Assembly: GCA_016795065.1 (NCBI GenBank)
Contig: JAEUIU010000058.1
Location: 1-64,000, forward strand
Length of the DNA: 64,000 nt
DNA from: Phycisphaerae bacterium
Lineage (GTDB): Bacteria; Planctomycetota; Phycisphaerae; Phycisphaerales; SM1A02
Reading direction: 5' to 3'
Below the pieces are notes generated by a model that made no database searches, was not told the origin of the DNA, and was given only the letters and a program-made list of their open reading frames with translations. How positions within the stretch are numbered: the stretch's first letter is position 1; each line of letters begins with the position of its first letter. This document shows positions 17,007 to 26,092 of the stretch, one piece after another. The translations under genes were made by a program, and so were the position numbers.

Positions 17007-17923
17007 TCGTGTTCGGCCTGACCGTCATGAGCAGTCGCAGCGATCGCCGCCGACGCGACGCCTAACGCCTCGCGCGCCGCGGCGACGTCGTGGGTCCGGA
17101 TGATGCGGGCACCGCCGGACCATGCGATGGCTGCGGCCACCGCACTGCCGACGACCCGACGTGCGGGCTCGGCGACGCCCGAGGCACGGCCGATGAAACT
17201 CTTGCGACTCGCACCGATGAGGAGGGCGTAACCGAGGTCGGCCAGCTCGCCGGAGCGGGCGATGAGGGCCCAGTTCTGCTCGACGGTCTTGCCGAATCCA
17301 AGCCCGGGATCGAGGGCGATCGACTCCCGCGCGATGCCCGCCGATAGGGCCCGATGAGCGGCCGCGAGAAGGTCATCTCGCACCGCTTCCACGATGTCCC
17401 CGCTGATCGGTGCGACTTGGAGTTCGGTGCTGTACCGATCGCGATCGGGCGGTGCGATGCGGTGCATGAGGACGATGCCGCAGCCGCGGTCGGCAACCAG
17501 GGCCAGCATCGCCTCGTCCTCCTCGGCGGCGGAGACGTCATTCACCGCGTCGGCGCCGGCGTCGAGTGCAGCGCGGGCGACCGCGGCAAGCGTCGTGTCG
17601 ATCGAGATCGGGATGTCGCTCGCCCTGCGGATCGCCTCGATCGCCGGCACGACTCGCCTGATCTGTTCATCGGCCGAAACTCGCTCGGCGCCGGGTCGCG
17701 TGGACTCGCCGCCGACATCGATGATCGCCGCACCCTCTTCCGCCAACACAAGGGCGTGGCTCGCCGCCGTGTGGGCGTCCGTGAAGTCCCCGCCGTCAGA
17801 GAACGAATCGGGCGTGACGTTGACGATGCCCATGATCGCCCAAGGCTCGAGCGGCAATCGGCGCCCTCGAGCCAAGAGCCACGAAGCGGCGCCCGACGTC
17901 GATCCTTCAGCTCCGTCGCTCAC
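17003..17923 (-). CDS. folP: Dihydropteroate synthase
   Basis: 306 residues; condenses 6-hydroxymethyl-dihydropterin pyrophosphate with p-aminobenzoate to dihydropteroate in folate synthesis; cytoplasmic TIM barrel and sulfonamide target. Both signatures are present: IMGIVNVTPDSFSDGG (pterin and pyrophosphate loop) and AAIIDVGGESTRPGAE, with DPGLGFGKT, GASRKSFIGR and IIRTHDV further on. The start is GTG at 17923, inside GTGA formed with the stop of the upstream gene, so translation is coupled to a predicted secreted protein. Length is at the upper end for the family because of about 25 extra N-terminal residues. Confidence 0.95.
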   Translation of the reverse strand: MSDGAEGSTSGAASWLLARGRRLPLEPWAIMGIVNVTPDSFSDGGDFTDAHTAASHALVLAEEGAAIIDVGGESTRPGAERVSADEQIRRVVPAIEAIRRASDIPISIDTTLAAVARAALDAGADAVNDVSAAEEDEAMLALVADRGCGIVLMHRIAPPDRDRYSTELQVAPISGDIVEAVRDDLLAAAHRALSAGIARESIALDPGLGFGKTVEQNWALIARSGELADLGYALLIGASRKSFIGRASGVAEPARRVVGSAVAAAIAWSGGARIIRTHDVAAAREALGVASAAIAATAHDGQAEHD

Positions 17924-19761
17924 GGTCGCTCCTTCGACGGTGACTCCTTCGCAGGAGCGTCACTGCCGGACGGCGTCGCCGCCGGCTTCGATGCGGGGCG
18001 CGATCGCTGCCCACCCATCACCTGGGACTTGACGCCGTCAAACGCGACGCCAAGGACACCGCTCGGAATCACCGTCGCGGACTCGATCGCTCCAGAGTCG
18101 ACTTCGAGGGCGAACGCGACCGGCTCGACCGATGTTGGGATGTCCGGGGCCTGCATCTGATCGCCACCGGGAACGAGGGTCAGCACTTGCTTGAAGAGCT
18201 TCCCGAATTGCCCGACACCGATGTACAGCTCGACATCCGCGCGTCCCTTGTCGGGCCGATCGATGAGCCACTCACGGTAAGCGCCAATCACGGGGTCCCC
18301 GGAGAGCGAGGGAGCTCCTGACGCGGTTTTCGTCGCCCGATCAAGGACATCGGCACGCTGGCTGAAGGTCATTGTCACGCCGTCCTGCTGGCGTTTGACG
18401 AAGCCCACGAGCCCTCGGCTGCCGTAGATCCCTTGGGTGATCATCCGGCGCATCGATAGGTCGACCGGATTCGTGTCCTTGGAGGAGACCACCGTCTCGG
18501 CGACCTCGAATGCGTCGGCGACGTCACCCGACTTGAGGGTGCGATCGGCTTCCCAGGTCGGTTCGCGACGCAGGCCGCCTTGCTCGCCCTTGAGGGAGAG
18601 AATCGCCTCGCGCAGGCCGTCGCGGACAAGATCGGGCTGGGCGGTCTCGAGGAAGAGGACGCTGTCGTTGAGAAGACCGCCGGCGGCGAGGGCGAGCTTG
18701 CTCGGGAAGATCCCGAGCTGAATCGCCCGCACCGAATCTTTGGCCTTCGAGAGCCAGGTCGGAAGGCCGGGGGTTCCGGGCAACTTCGCGAGAAGCGCCT
18801 CAAGTGCACTGCCGCCGCCGAGACCGTCGATATCGATTCGGCCGGCAGCATAGAAGGGTTGCTTCGGCACGCGATCGAAGCGCGGCTCGCGGTCCTTGCC
18901 GCCCGCAGTGAGTCCCGCCAGCTCGCTGCCATCCGCGAACTTCGCGAATGTGCGCACGCCAAGGCCAAGCGGATCCACATCGATGGCGAGAAGCCCGTCG
19001 TCGAGCCCCTCAAGGAGCCTTGTTGCGGTGGCCCGCATCTCGTTCGCCTGAGCGGCAAACGGCGCGTCGCTAGGCATCTCATTCGCCGCTCGCTCGGACG
19101 CCGTCCGAAGCGCCGGTCGGATTGCATCGGATCCGGCCCATGCGACGAGATCTCCCTTGCCCAACAGGATCGTGCCCCGTTCACCGAGTCGTGAACGAAT
19201 CGTTAGGCCAATGCCCTCGCCCGGGGCGTATCCGCGGACGGTCTCGGGGTCTGGGGCCAGGTGCGCGTGACGCTCGCCGGCCCGCCCGTAGACGAGTTGG
19301 CCGTCGGCGGTTCGGTAGGCGTCCGGCGCGATCTCCGGGGCCTTCGTCAGGTTGCCGTCGAGGAACGCCTTCGGGTCGGTTGCGGGAAGGCTCAGGAGCA
19401 TGCGGGCGGGTCCGCCTTCGGTAGCCCCGCGGAAGACCGAGAGGACCAGCGGCGCCTTGTCGTCGAACGAGGCGGACATGCCGAAGTAGGCCTTGGCCTG
19501 GTCAATTGGTCGACCGCCCAACGACGCCTCAGGCCGATTCATCCGCTCGAGGCACTGCTGGAGGTCATCGCTGGCCCGCTTCGGGTTAGGCACGACGACG
19601 AAGGCGATGGCGTCCTTGGGAATGAGCGCCAGCGCCGCATCGAGCGGATCGGCCTTGGTTGTGGCCGCTGGCGCGGGCGTTGCCTGCGGGGCGGCGAGCG
19701 TGGTCGGGACCAGTCCGACGGCGATCATGGTGGCAGCGACAATGGCGACGGGACGGGGCAT
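17920..19761 (-). CDS. Secreted protein of unknown function, coupled to folP
   Basis: 613 residues with signal peptide MPRPVAIVAATMIAVGLVPTTLA and a Pro/Ala/Thr-rich linker. The mature part (DAALALIPKDAIAFVVVPNPKRASDDLQQCL, GQLVYGRAGERHAHLAPDPE, LLEGLDDGLLAIDVDPLGLG) resembles a group of planctomycete/myxobacterial secreted proteins similar to DUF3352, with repeated alpha/beta elements; no catalytic motif is seen. The C terminus is a polar tail. The longer reading to 20097 runs antisense through the divergent membrane gene and is rejected; ATG 19761 has GGAGAA before it. Its stop overlaps the folP start (GTGA). Function unknown. Confidence 0.75.
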   Translation of the reverse strand: MPRPVAIVAATMIAVGLVPTTLAAPQATPAPAATTKADPLDAALALIPKDAIAFVVVPNPKRASDDLQQCLERMNRPEASLGGRPIDQAKAYFGMSASFDDKAPLVLSVFRGATEGGPARMLLSLPATDPKAFLDGNLTKAPEIAPDAYRTADGQLVYGRAGERHAHLAPDPETVRGYAPGEGIGLTIRSRLGERGTILLGKGDLVAWAGSDAIRPALRTASERAANEMPSDAPFAAQANEMRATATRLLEGLDDGLLAIDVDPLGLGVRTFAKFADGSELAGLTAGGKDREPRFDRVPKQPFYAAGRIDIDGLGGGSALEALLAKLPGTPGLPTWLSKAKDSVRAIQLGIFPSKLALAAGGLLNDSVLFLETAQPDLVRDGLREAILSLKGEQGGLRREPTWEADRTLKSGDVADAFEVAETVVSSKDTNPVDLSMRRMITQGIYGSRGLVGFVKRQQDGVTMTFSQRADVLDRATKTASGAPSLSGDPVIGAYREWLIDRPDKGRADVELYIGVGQFGKLFKQVLTLVPGGDQMQAPDIPTSVEPVAFALEVDSGAIESATVIPSGVLGVAFDGVKSQVMGGQRSRPASKPAATPSGSDAPAKESPSKERP

Positions 19762-19784
19762 CAGGGTTCTCCGGATCGAGCCCA

Positions 19785-19790
19785 TACTGT
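19785..19790 (+). promoter_or_regulatory. -10-like TACTGT, overlapped by TACAGT on the other strand
   Basis: TACTGT ends 8 bp before GTG 19799 (plus strand). The overlapping bases read TACAGT on the minus strand, 26 bp before the ATG at 19761, so one 10-bp core (ATACTGTAC) could serve both divergent genes. Confidence 0.4.
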
Positions 19791-19798
19791 ACGGAGTC

Positions 19799-20995
19799 GT
19801 GTCCGCCCCGCTCTTCGCATCCATCGCACTCCCGACCGAGCTGTTGCTCGGACTCCTGGCGGTCGCGGGCATCGCGGTGATCAGCGCCGAGTGCCTGCGT
19901 CGAATCGGGTTGTCCGGGGCGCCGATGGCAGCGGGTGTACTCGTCGGCATCCTGCTCGGCCCGGGAGTGGCCGGGCGAATCATCCCCGACCGATGGACAT
20001 CGACCTTTGAGGGCCCGCCGACACTGCTCGCCGCGGCGACGGCGGCCTCGCGCGAACGGGATGCGCTCCTCTTCGCGCTGGGCGACCCGTCAGTCATCGG
20101 AGCCGACTCGAGCGAGGCGCTCGCAACGCTCGAACGTGCGGCCCGCGAGGCCGATGCGGCCTGGAGCCTTGCAAGGGAACGTCATCGCAATGCGGGAGGC
20201 TTCGTCCTCCTCGGATTGGCCGCGATCGTCCTGCTGGCGTCGGGCGGTGCGACCTCGGTGCGGGCACCGGTCCGCCGGCACCAGCGCACCGAGGCGTTCG
20301 TCCATGCCCTTTGGTGGTGCGCCGCGGGCGTCGGCGGCGCGGCCCTGCTGCTTTGGGTGCGCGGCGATGCGCTCCTAACAACTGGTTCATGCCTGATCGG
20401 GGCAGCGGCCTGTTGCGGCCCATGGTGCATCGGACGGGAGGATCGCCTACTTGCCGAAGGTGTCGTGCCTGAGGGCGGTCCGCTTCTGGAGCAGAGCGGG
20501 AGGATCGCCAACATCCTTGCCCTGACCCTCGCCGCGGCGGCGCTCCTGCTTCGGGAGGAGCTTCCTCACCGTGCTGCGTGCCTGATCGTGCTGTGCCTTC
20601 TTCCCATCGGGTGGCTGGTGCGGATGCGCCTCGCCTCCGTCGCCGAGCGTGTCGCCCTTCCGGCACTCGTCGCGATCCTTTGCCTCTCGGTCGAGCCCTT
20701 CCGTGACATTGGCTTCCTACTCCCGTTGGCGATGTACGTCGTGCTGGAGGACGCGCGCTGGATCGGCGGCTGGATCGGCCTGAGGTTGAGCGAACGAGCG
20801 GGACTGACGGACGCCGCCCGGATCACCTTCGCCTCGCTCACCGTCGAGCCGCTCATCGTCGTTTTCGTGGCGGTGGGCACGGTGACCGGATCGCTCTCGC
20901 CCGAACTTGCCGGGTCGGCGCTCTTGGGTGCAACCGGGATCGCGATCCTGTCGAAGGCCCGTCGGCAAGTCGCCCTTCATCTTGCGGACGCTTAG
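19799..20995 (+). CDS. Multi-pass membrane protein, N terminus like CPA2 antiporters
   Basis: 398 residues with about 8-10 hydrophobic segments. The first 45 residues (ELLLGLLAVAGIAVISAECL, then GVLVGILLGPGVAGRI) resemble the first helices of CPA2/KefB-type cation:proton antiporters, but the conserved ion-site regions of a full antiporter are not evident: a soluble helical stretch with ALGDPSVIGADSSEALATLE follows, then a second membrane half. Start is GTG 19799; earlier candidates lie within the antisense gene. GGAG is 2 bp from the start, too close for a normal ribosome site. It could be a degenerate antiporter or a planctomycete-specific membrane protein. Confidence 0.65.
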   Translation: MSAPLFASIALPTELLLGLLAVAGIAVISAECLRRIGLSGAPMAAGVLVGILLGPGVAGRIIPDRWTSTFEGPPTLLAAATAASRERDALLFALGDPSVIGADSSEALATLERAAREADAAWSLARERHRNAGGFVLLGLAAIVLLASGGATSVRAPVRRHQRTEAFVHALWWCAAGVGGAALLLWVRGDALLTTGSCLIGAAACCGPWCIGREDRLLAEGVVPEGGPLLEQSGRIANILALTLAAAALLLREELPHRAACLIVLCLLPIGWLVRMRLASVAERVALPALVAILCLSVEPFRDIGFLLPLAMYVVLEDARWIGGWIGLRLSERAGLTDAARITFASLTVEPLIVVFVAVGTVTGSLSPELAGSALLGATGIAILSKARRQVALHLADA

Positions 20996-21024
20996 GCCGT
21001 ACGCTGTCGGAACAGGAGACTGAC

Positions 21025-21690
21025 ATGACTCGACTCACGACGTTCGTCGCCGGCGCCATTCTCACCGCACTCGGATTGGGCGCGGCCGTCTCGATGCCCG
21101 AAGACGCGAAGGCCGCCGCCAGGTGGAAGGACACCAGCTTCTATTCGCTCACGACGAAGTCACTTGCCGGTGAGCCGGTTGACCTAAAGGCCTACGAGGG
21201 GAAGGTGACGCTGGTCGTGAACGTCGCCAGCGCCTGCGGTCTCACCCCGCAGTACGAGGGGCTGGAGAAGCTTCATCGCGAACTGAAGGACAAGGATCTG
21301 GTCATCATCGGCTTCCCGAGTAACGACTTCGGCGGACAGGAGCCGGGGACGCCAGAGGAGATTCGGACCTTCTGCACGACCAAGTACGACGTGACCTTTC
21401 CGCTGATGGAGAAGGTCCAGACCAAAGCCGGAGACGGGCAAAGCGAGATGTACCAGTTCCTCGGCACGCGCACCGGCAAGTTGCCAGGATGGAACTTCGC
21501 GAAACACCTCATCGGCCGCGACGGGCAGACCATCACGTTCTTTGATTCGAAGGTGAAGCCCGACGCCAAGGAGTTGCGTGAGGCGATCGAGAAGGCTCTG
21601 GCATCGAAGGCGCCTGCAAAGCGCGAGGGCAAGGACGAAAAGAAGGACGCCGGGAAGGGTCCGGCCGACGGCAAGAGAACCAGCCCGTAG
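21025..21690 (+). CDS. Exported glutathione-peroxidase-family peroxidase
   Basis: 221 residues with an N-terminal signal (about 1-30), so it acts outside the cytoplasm. Thiol peroxidase reducing H2O2 or lipid hydroperoxides, in bacteria usually with thioredoxin. Active-site tetrad: Cys71 in NVASACGLTPQY, Gln105 in FGGQEPGT, Trp156-Asn157 in WNFAK. The resolving Cys (TFCTTKYDVTFP, Cys117) is kept; the Cys of FPCNQF is Ser here (FPSNDF). A Lys/Ala-rich tail follows the domain. GGAG precedes ATG 21025 and TACGCT at 21000-21005 is a candidate -10. Confidence 0.9.
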   Translation: MTRLTTFVAGAILTALGLGAAVSMPEDAKAAARWKDTSFYSLTTKSLAGEPVDLKAYEGKVTLVVNVASACGLTPQYEGLEKLHRELKDKDLVIIGFPSNDFGGQEPGTPEEIRTFCTTKYDVTFPLMEKVQTKAGDGQSEMYQFLGTRTGKLPGWNFAKHLIGRDGQTITFFDSKVKPDAKELREAIEKALASKAPAKREGKDEKKDAGKGPADGKRTSP

Positions 21691-21709
21691 ATCGCGGGAA
21701 CAAGAGGCG

Positions 21710-22360
21710 CTACGCGCTTCGAGCGTCATGGATCAGTTCGACGAGGAGACTCCGGAGGGCCTCGGCCCGCTCCGGTTCGGGGCAGGCGATGTGCAGCTCG
21801 ATCCGAAGCCCTGGGCTGGGCCGCGCCCAGGCGAGTGTGATGCGGAGGAGTTCTCGCTTCAGGTCGTGACGCAGCGAAACCTCCGTGACCTCGTGCAAGG
21901 GAAAGTGCGGCCATGTCGGGCTGTCGCTCGTCACTCGAACCACGCCTTGACTCAGTTCCCAGTTCAACGCCTTGTGGGGGGAGCGGATCCTCGACCGTAC
22001 GAGGAAGAAGAGGAGCGCCGCGGCGAGGATGGCAATGAGGAATAGGGCTGGCGCGACCGCATAGCCGGCACCGCCTGCCGAGAGCGAGACGAATCCCTGG
22101 CGAAGAGCCGAGGCCGAGGTCAGGAAAAGCAGCCCATAGCCAATGGGAACCCCGACGTTCACCCCGTACCAGGGCCGTGGTTGCGAACCAGCGCCCCGCG
22201 GACCAGATTCGGGACTTGGACCGTGACCCGAAAGAACCCACGTCGAAGCCACCGATGCGCATTCGGGGCATCGGGCCTGCGAGACGTCAAGGCGATAGCC
22301 ACAGCCATCGCAGCGCCGAGCGCAGGCGTCGGGCGGGGAGGGCTGCAGGCGCTCGCTCAT
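21710..22360 (-). CDS. Zinc-ribbon membrane protein, unknown function
   Basis: 216 residues. N terminus CDGCGYRLDVSQARCPEC is a four-Cys zinc ribbon; two hydrophobic segments follow (about 70-92 and 98-122), then a cytoplasmic domain with WELSQGVVRVTSDSPTWPHF and HEVTEVSLRHDLKRELLRI, a PH-like beta pattern. This architecture is common among planctomycete proteins of unknown role. The ATG at 22360 has no Shine-Dalgarno but CACGAT lies 6 bp upstream. It converges on the glutathione peroxidase gene with 19 bp between stops. Confidence 0.7.
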   Translation of the reverse strand: MSERLQPSPPDACARRCDGCGYRLDVSQARCPECASVASTWVLSGHGPSPESGPRGAGSQPRPWYGVNVGVPIGYGLLFLTSASALRQGFVSLSAGGAGYAVAPALFLIAILAAALLFFLVRSRIRSPHKALNWELSQGVVRVTSDSPTWPHFPLHEVTEVSLRHDLKRELLRITLAWARPSPGLRIELHIACPEPERAEALRSLLVELIHDARSA

Positions 22361-22469
22361 GGCGGAATCGTGTCCGCGACGGGCAGCGTCGGTCAATCCC
22401 CTACCGCCGACGAAAACTGCCCGCCCATGCAATCCGGGCAAGCCACACGGACCGACCTCGCCCCTTCCG

Positions 22470-24305
22470 TCACTCCACCGTGACCGACTTGGCCAAGTTC
22501 CGCGGCTTGTCCACGTCCTTGCCGCGCATGACCGCGGCGTGGTAGGCAAGAAGCTGGAGCGGGACCACGGTGAGCATCGGCTGGAGCGGCTCCGGAACGT
22601 CGGGCACCCAGAAGACCTCCTGCACATGCTTCCGGATGCTCTCGTCTCCCTCGGTCGCCACAGCGATGACGTGGCCTCCACGGGAACGGACCTCCTCGAT
22701 GTTCGAGAGGACCTTCTCGTACTGGCTGTTGCGTGTCGCGAGGAAAACCACGGGCATGCCGTTGTCGATGAGGGCAATCGGGCCGTGCTTCATCTCCGCC
22801 GCAGGCATGCCTTCGGCGTGGATGTAGCTGATTTCCTTGAGTTTCAGGGCTCCTTCGAGGGCGACCGGGTAGTTGTAGCCGCGGCCGAGGAAGAGCCAGT
22901 TCTCGCGGTCGATGTACTTCGCGGTGGCCTTCTTGATCTCGTCGCTTTGCTGGAGGACCTTCTCGATATGGTCGGGAATGCGATGCATCGCCTCTAACAG
23001 TTCGCGCACGTAGTCGGCGGAGAGGAACCGGCGGCGCCCGATGAAAAGGGCGAGCATCGTCGCGACGGCGACCTGGCCGAGGAAGGCCTTGGTGCTGGCG
23101 ACGCCGATCTCGGGACCGACGCGGAGGTAGATGCCGGCGTCGGTCTCGCGCGAGATCGAACTGCCGACGACGTTCACGAGGCCGAGGGCCAGCGCTCCGC
23201 GCTGCTTCGCCTCCTGAAGTGCCGCGAGCGTGTCGGCCGTCTCGCCGGACTGGCTAATCGCAACGACGACCGTTCCTTCCTCGACCATCGGATTGCGGTA
23301 GCGGAATTCGCTGGCGAAATCGACGTCGGTCGGGATCTTGGCAAGGTCCTCCATCACGTACTCGGCGACCATGCCGGCATGAAGTGCGGTCCCCTGCCCA
23401 ACGAACACGATGCGGCGGGCCCGGGCCAGTTCGCGGGCAAAGGTGCTCACGCCACCGAGGACGATCTGCCCGGCGCGAAGATCGATGCGGCCCTTCATTG
23501 ACATGCGCAGTGCGTGGGGCTGCTCGTAGATCTCCTTGAGCATGTAGTGGTCGAACGTGCCCAGCTCGATCTGCCCGAGGTCGTATTCGAGCTCGCGCAC
23601 CTCAGCGGTGACCGGGACATTGTCGACGGTGTTGGTCTGGAAACTGTCGCGGGTGAGCTTCGCGACCGTGTAGTCCTGGAGCGTGAACGCCTGCGTGGTG
23701 TGGGCGACGATGGCGCTCTGGTCGCTGGCGACGATGTACTCGTCCTTGCCGACGCCGACCATGAGCGGACTGCCCTTGCGGGCGACCACGAGCACGTCCG
23801 GCTCCTTGTTGCAGACGACGGCGATCGCATAGGCGCCGGTCACCTCGCGCAGCGCCGCTTGCACGGCCTTCTCAAGGTCACCTCGGTAGAGTTCGCCGAT
23901 GAGATGGGCGAGCACCTCGGTGTCGGTTTCGCTCGAGAAGGAGTGCCCCTTCTCCTCGAGGTACTTCTTCAGGACCGAGTAGTTCTCGATGATGCCGTTG
24001 TGGATGAGGGCGATGCCGTGACCGAGCTTCGGGTCATCGCAGTGCGGGTGGGCGTTTCGGTCGGTCACACCACCATGGGTGGCCCAGCGGGTATGGGCGA
24101 TGCCGAGGGATCCCTCGAATCCTCCCTGCCGATCGACCAGTTCCTCAAGGACGCTGACGCGACCCACCGCTTTGGCGACCTTGATCGACCCGTTCAGGAT
24201 CGCGATACCGGCTGAGTCATACCCTCGATATTCGAGACGCTTGAGACCTTCCAGCAAGATGGGCTTGGCCTGCTTGCGTCCGATGTAGGCGACGATTCCG
24301 CACAT
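22470..24305 (-). CDS. glmS: Glutamine-fructose-6-phosphate aminotransferase (isomerizing)
   Basis: 611 residues; makes glucosamine-6-phosphate from fructose-6-phosphate and glutamine, first step to UDP-GlcNAc for peptidoglycan and lipid A. N-terminal class II glutaminase with catalytic Cys2 (MCGIVAYIGRKQAKPILLEG) and THGGVTDRNAHPH; then two SIS sugar-isomerase domains with AISQSGETADTLAAL and the C-terminal DVDKPRNLAKSVTVE typical of the family. Full length. The 290-bp upstream region is rich in hairpins (24363-24513). A GAGGAG lies 10 bp before the ATG. Confidence 0.97.
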   Translation of the reverse strand: MCGIVAYIGRKQAKPILLEGLKRLEYRGYDSAGIAILNGSIKVAKAVGRVSVLEELVDRQGGFEGSLGIAHTRWATHGGVTDRNAHPHCDDPKLGHGIALIHNGIIENYSVLKKYLEEKGHSFSSETDTEVLAHLIGELYRGDLEKAVQAALREVTGAYAIAVVCNKEPDVLVVARKGSPLMVGVGKDEYIVASDQSAIVAHTTQAFTLQDYTVAKLTRDSFQTNTVDNVPVTAEVRELEYDLGQIELGTFDHYMLKEIYEQPHALRMSMKGRIDLRAGQIVLGGVSTFARELARARRIVFVGQGTALHAGMVAEYVMEDLAKIPTDVDFASEFRYRNPMVEEGTVVVAISQSGETADTLAALQEAKQRGALALGLVNVVGSSISRETDAGIYLRVGPEIGVASTKAFLGQVAVATMLALFIGRRRFLSADYVRELLEAMHRIPDHIEKVLQQSDEIKKATAKYIDRENWLFLGRGYNYPVALEGALKLKEISYIHAEGMPAAEMKHGPIALIDNGMPVVFLATRNSQYEKVLSNIEEVRSRGGHVIAVATEGDESIRKHVQEVFWVPDVPEPLQPMLTVVPLQLLAYHAAVMRGKDVDKPRNLAKSVTVE

Positions 24306-24362
24306 ACCGCGTCAACTCCTCGGTGAGATCTGATTCCGTTCGTCCATGACATCGCGATGGCC

Positions 24363-24513
24363 GGGGTGACCCCGAGCATCCTGCGAGTCGCCAGAGTGAC
24401 CGCCGCGAGGGCGGTACCTGAACGCCGGACGTCCCTCCATCGGCCATCCGCGATCCTCGGCGGAAGCCGGAACCCCCTAAACGCCGGTGAACCGCTCCCG
24501 GCTGTGAGGGGGG
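24363..24513 (-). promoter_or_regulatory. Hairpin-rich upstream region of glmS
   Basis: Perfect stems: GGGG/CCCC at 24363-24373, ACCGCC/GGCGGT at 24399-24415, and a nested pair CCCCCT/AGGGGG (24473-24478 with 24507-24512) enclosing GCCGG/CCGGC (24483-24487 with 24498-24502). They would lie in a glmS leader if its promoter is near the rarA end of the gap. No glmS ribozyme core is recognised. Confidence 0.3.
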
Positions 24514-24581
24514 CATCGTACGGAGGACACCCGATGTAGGTTCGCCGTCCGGTAAGAGTTCGGGACGAATGGTCGAGTGAG

Positions 24582-24587
24582 TACGAT
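24582..24587 (+). promoter_or_regulatory. -10-like TACGAT before rarA
   Basis: TACGAT ends 8 bp before the GTG at 24596; no Shine-Dalgarno between them and no clear -35. Leaderless-type. Confidence 0.45.
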
Positions 24588-24595
24588 CGGTTGCC

Positions 24596-26092
24596 GTGCC
24601 CGGCCCCCGTTCAACTTCTTCCAGCCCCAACGTTTCATCGGCGGACGACCTCTGGTCGGACACCCGGGGTGATCGGAGAAAGGCCGCCGAGCCCCTGGCC
24701 TCGCGACTACGGCCAACCACCCTTGAGGAGTTCGTCGGTCAGACCCATTTCCTTGGGCCTAGAAAGCTGTTGCGGCGGATGCTCGATGCCGATGCGATGA
24801 CGTCGCTCCTTTTCGCTGGGCCGCCCGGAACCGGAAAGACCACCCTCGCCGAACTTATCGCCGGTCGCTCCAAGAGTCACTTTGAGAGGGCCAATGCTGC
24901 ATCCATTGGGGTGCGCGAGATTCGGGAGATCGTCGAAAGCGCGAAGCGCCGGCTCGGCGACAGCGGGCGACGAACGATCCTGTTCCTGGACGAGATCCAC
25001 CGCTTCTCGAAGTCGCAGCAGGACGTGCTGTTGGGAGACGTCGAACGGGGGACGGTGATTCTCGTCGGTGCGACCACCGAAAATCCCTACTACGCCGTCA
25101 ACTCGGCCTTGGTAAGCCGCTCGACCGTGTTCACCTTCCAGCCGCTCAGTGAGGAGGAGATTGCGTCAGTGGTCCGACGTGCGGCGACGCATCCGGCTGG
25201 ACTCGGCGGGCTGAACGTCACGGTCAGCGAGGAGGCGATACGCCATTGGGCGAGAATCTCCGACGGCGACGCCAGACGGGCGCTCGGCGCTTTGGAGGTC
25301 GCTGCACTTTCGCTTCTCACGGAACGGCGAAGGACGTCAAGCCCGGAGCCGATGGTCATCAGCCTGGCGGTTGCCGAAGAGTCCATCCAGGCCAAGGCGT
25401 TGGTCTACGACGGCAGCGGCGATCAGCACTACGACCTGGCAAGTGCGTTCATCAAGTCGATGCGCGGGAGCGACCCCGATGCAGCAACGTATTGGCTCGC
25501 CCGCATGCTCGCGGCAGGTGAAGATCCGCGCTTCATTGCCCGGCGCATAGCGATCTTCGCCAGCGAGGACATCGGCAACGCCGATCCGCAGGCCGCCATC
25601 CTGGCCGCGGCGACTTGGCAGAACGTCGAGCGGATCGGCATGCCGGAGGCCCAGTTGAATCTCGCCCAAGCGGCTATTTACATGGCGTGTGCGCCAAAGT
25701 CGGGGGCCTCGAGCGCGGCGATTTGGACGGCAATGGAAGACGTGCGCGAAGGTCGGACGGTCCCTGTCCCCATGCACCTGCTCGACCAAACGAAGCGAAG
25801 CATGACCCGCTTCGCCGACGACGGTTCGACCATCGATCCACGCGCGGTGGAATACCGGAATCCCCATGGGGAGGAGGGCGGAATCGGTCGGCAGGAGTAC
25901 CTGCCTCGCGACTATCTGGGCGTCAGCAAGAACTACTATCAGCCGACGACTCGGGGGTTCGAGGCCGGATTGCGCGACCGGCTCGAGAAGGCGAAGGCGA
26001 TTCGCCGGAAGGGCAAGAGTGGCGGCTCCGGTTCAGAACGGTCCGAGGAGCCGGGCGCCAGGTCTGTTAGGGACGGAGGCGAGCAACAATGA
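24596..26092 (+). CDS. rarA: Replication-associated recombination protein A (AAA+ ATPase)
   Basis: 498 residues; homologue of RarA/MgsA/Mgs1/WRNIP1, clamp-loader-like AAA+ ATPase acting at stalled replication forks. PLASRLRPTTLEEFVGQ opens the domain, Walker A GPPGTGKTT at 75-83, Walker B LFLDEIHRF near 130, sensor 1 GATTENP, then SRSTVFTFQPL; C-terminal tetramerisation part with ASAFIKSMRGSDPDAA and GYFxYLPxGxxxR-like QEYLPRDYLG. Start is GTG 24596, 8 bp after TACGAT. A Ser-rich leader and Arg/Gly/Ser-rich tail flank the domain. Its stop overlaps the next start (ATGA). Confidence 0.95.
   Translation: MPGPRSTSSSPNVSSADDLWSDTRGDRRKAAEPLASRLRPTTLEEFVGQTHFLGPRKLLRRMLDADAMTSLLFAGPPGTGKTTLAELIAGRSKSHFERANAASIGVREIREIVESAKRRLGDSGRRTILFLDEIHRFSKSQQDVLLGDVERGTVILVGATTENPYYAVNSALVSRSTVFTFQPLSEEEIASVVRRAATHPAGLGGLNVTVSEEAIRHWARISDGDARRALGALEVAALSLLTERRRTSSPEPMVISLAVAEESIQAKALVYDGSGDQHYDLASAFIKSMRGSDPDAATYWLARMLAAGEDPRFIARRIAIFASEDIGNADPQAAILAAATWQNVERIGMPEAQLNLAQAAIYMACAPKSGASSAAIWTAMEDVREGRTVPVPMHLLDQTKRSMTRFADDGSTIDPRAVEYRNPHGEEGGIGRQEYLPRDYLGVSKNYYQPTTRGFEAGLRDRLEKAKAIRRKGKSGGSGSERSEEPGARSVRDGGEQQ

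Noticed and set aside
24306-24595. glmS ribozyme or SRP RNA in the glmS/rarA gap
   Set aside because: Hairpins exist but neither the ribozyme core nor the SRP GGAAG-type tetraloop region is present on either strand.
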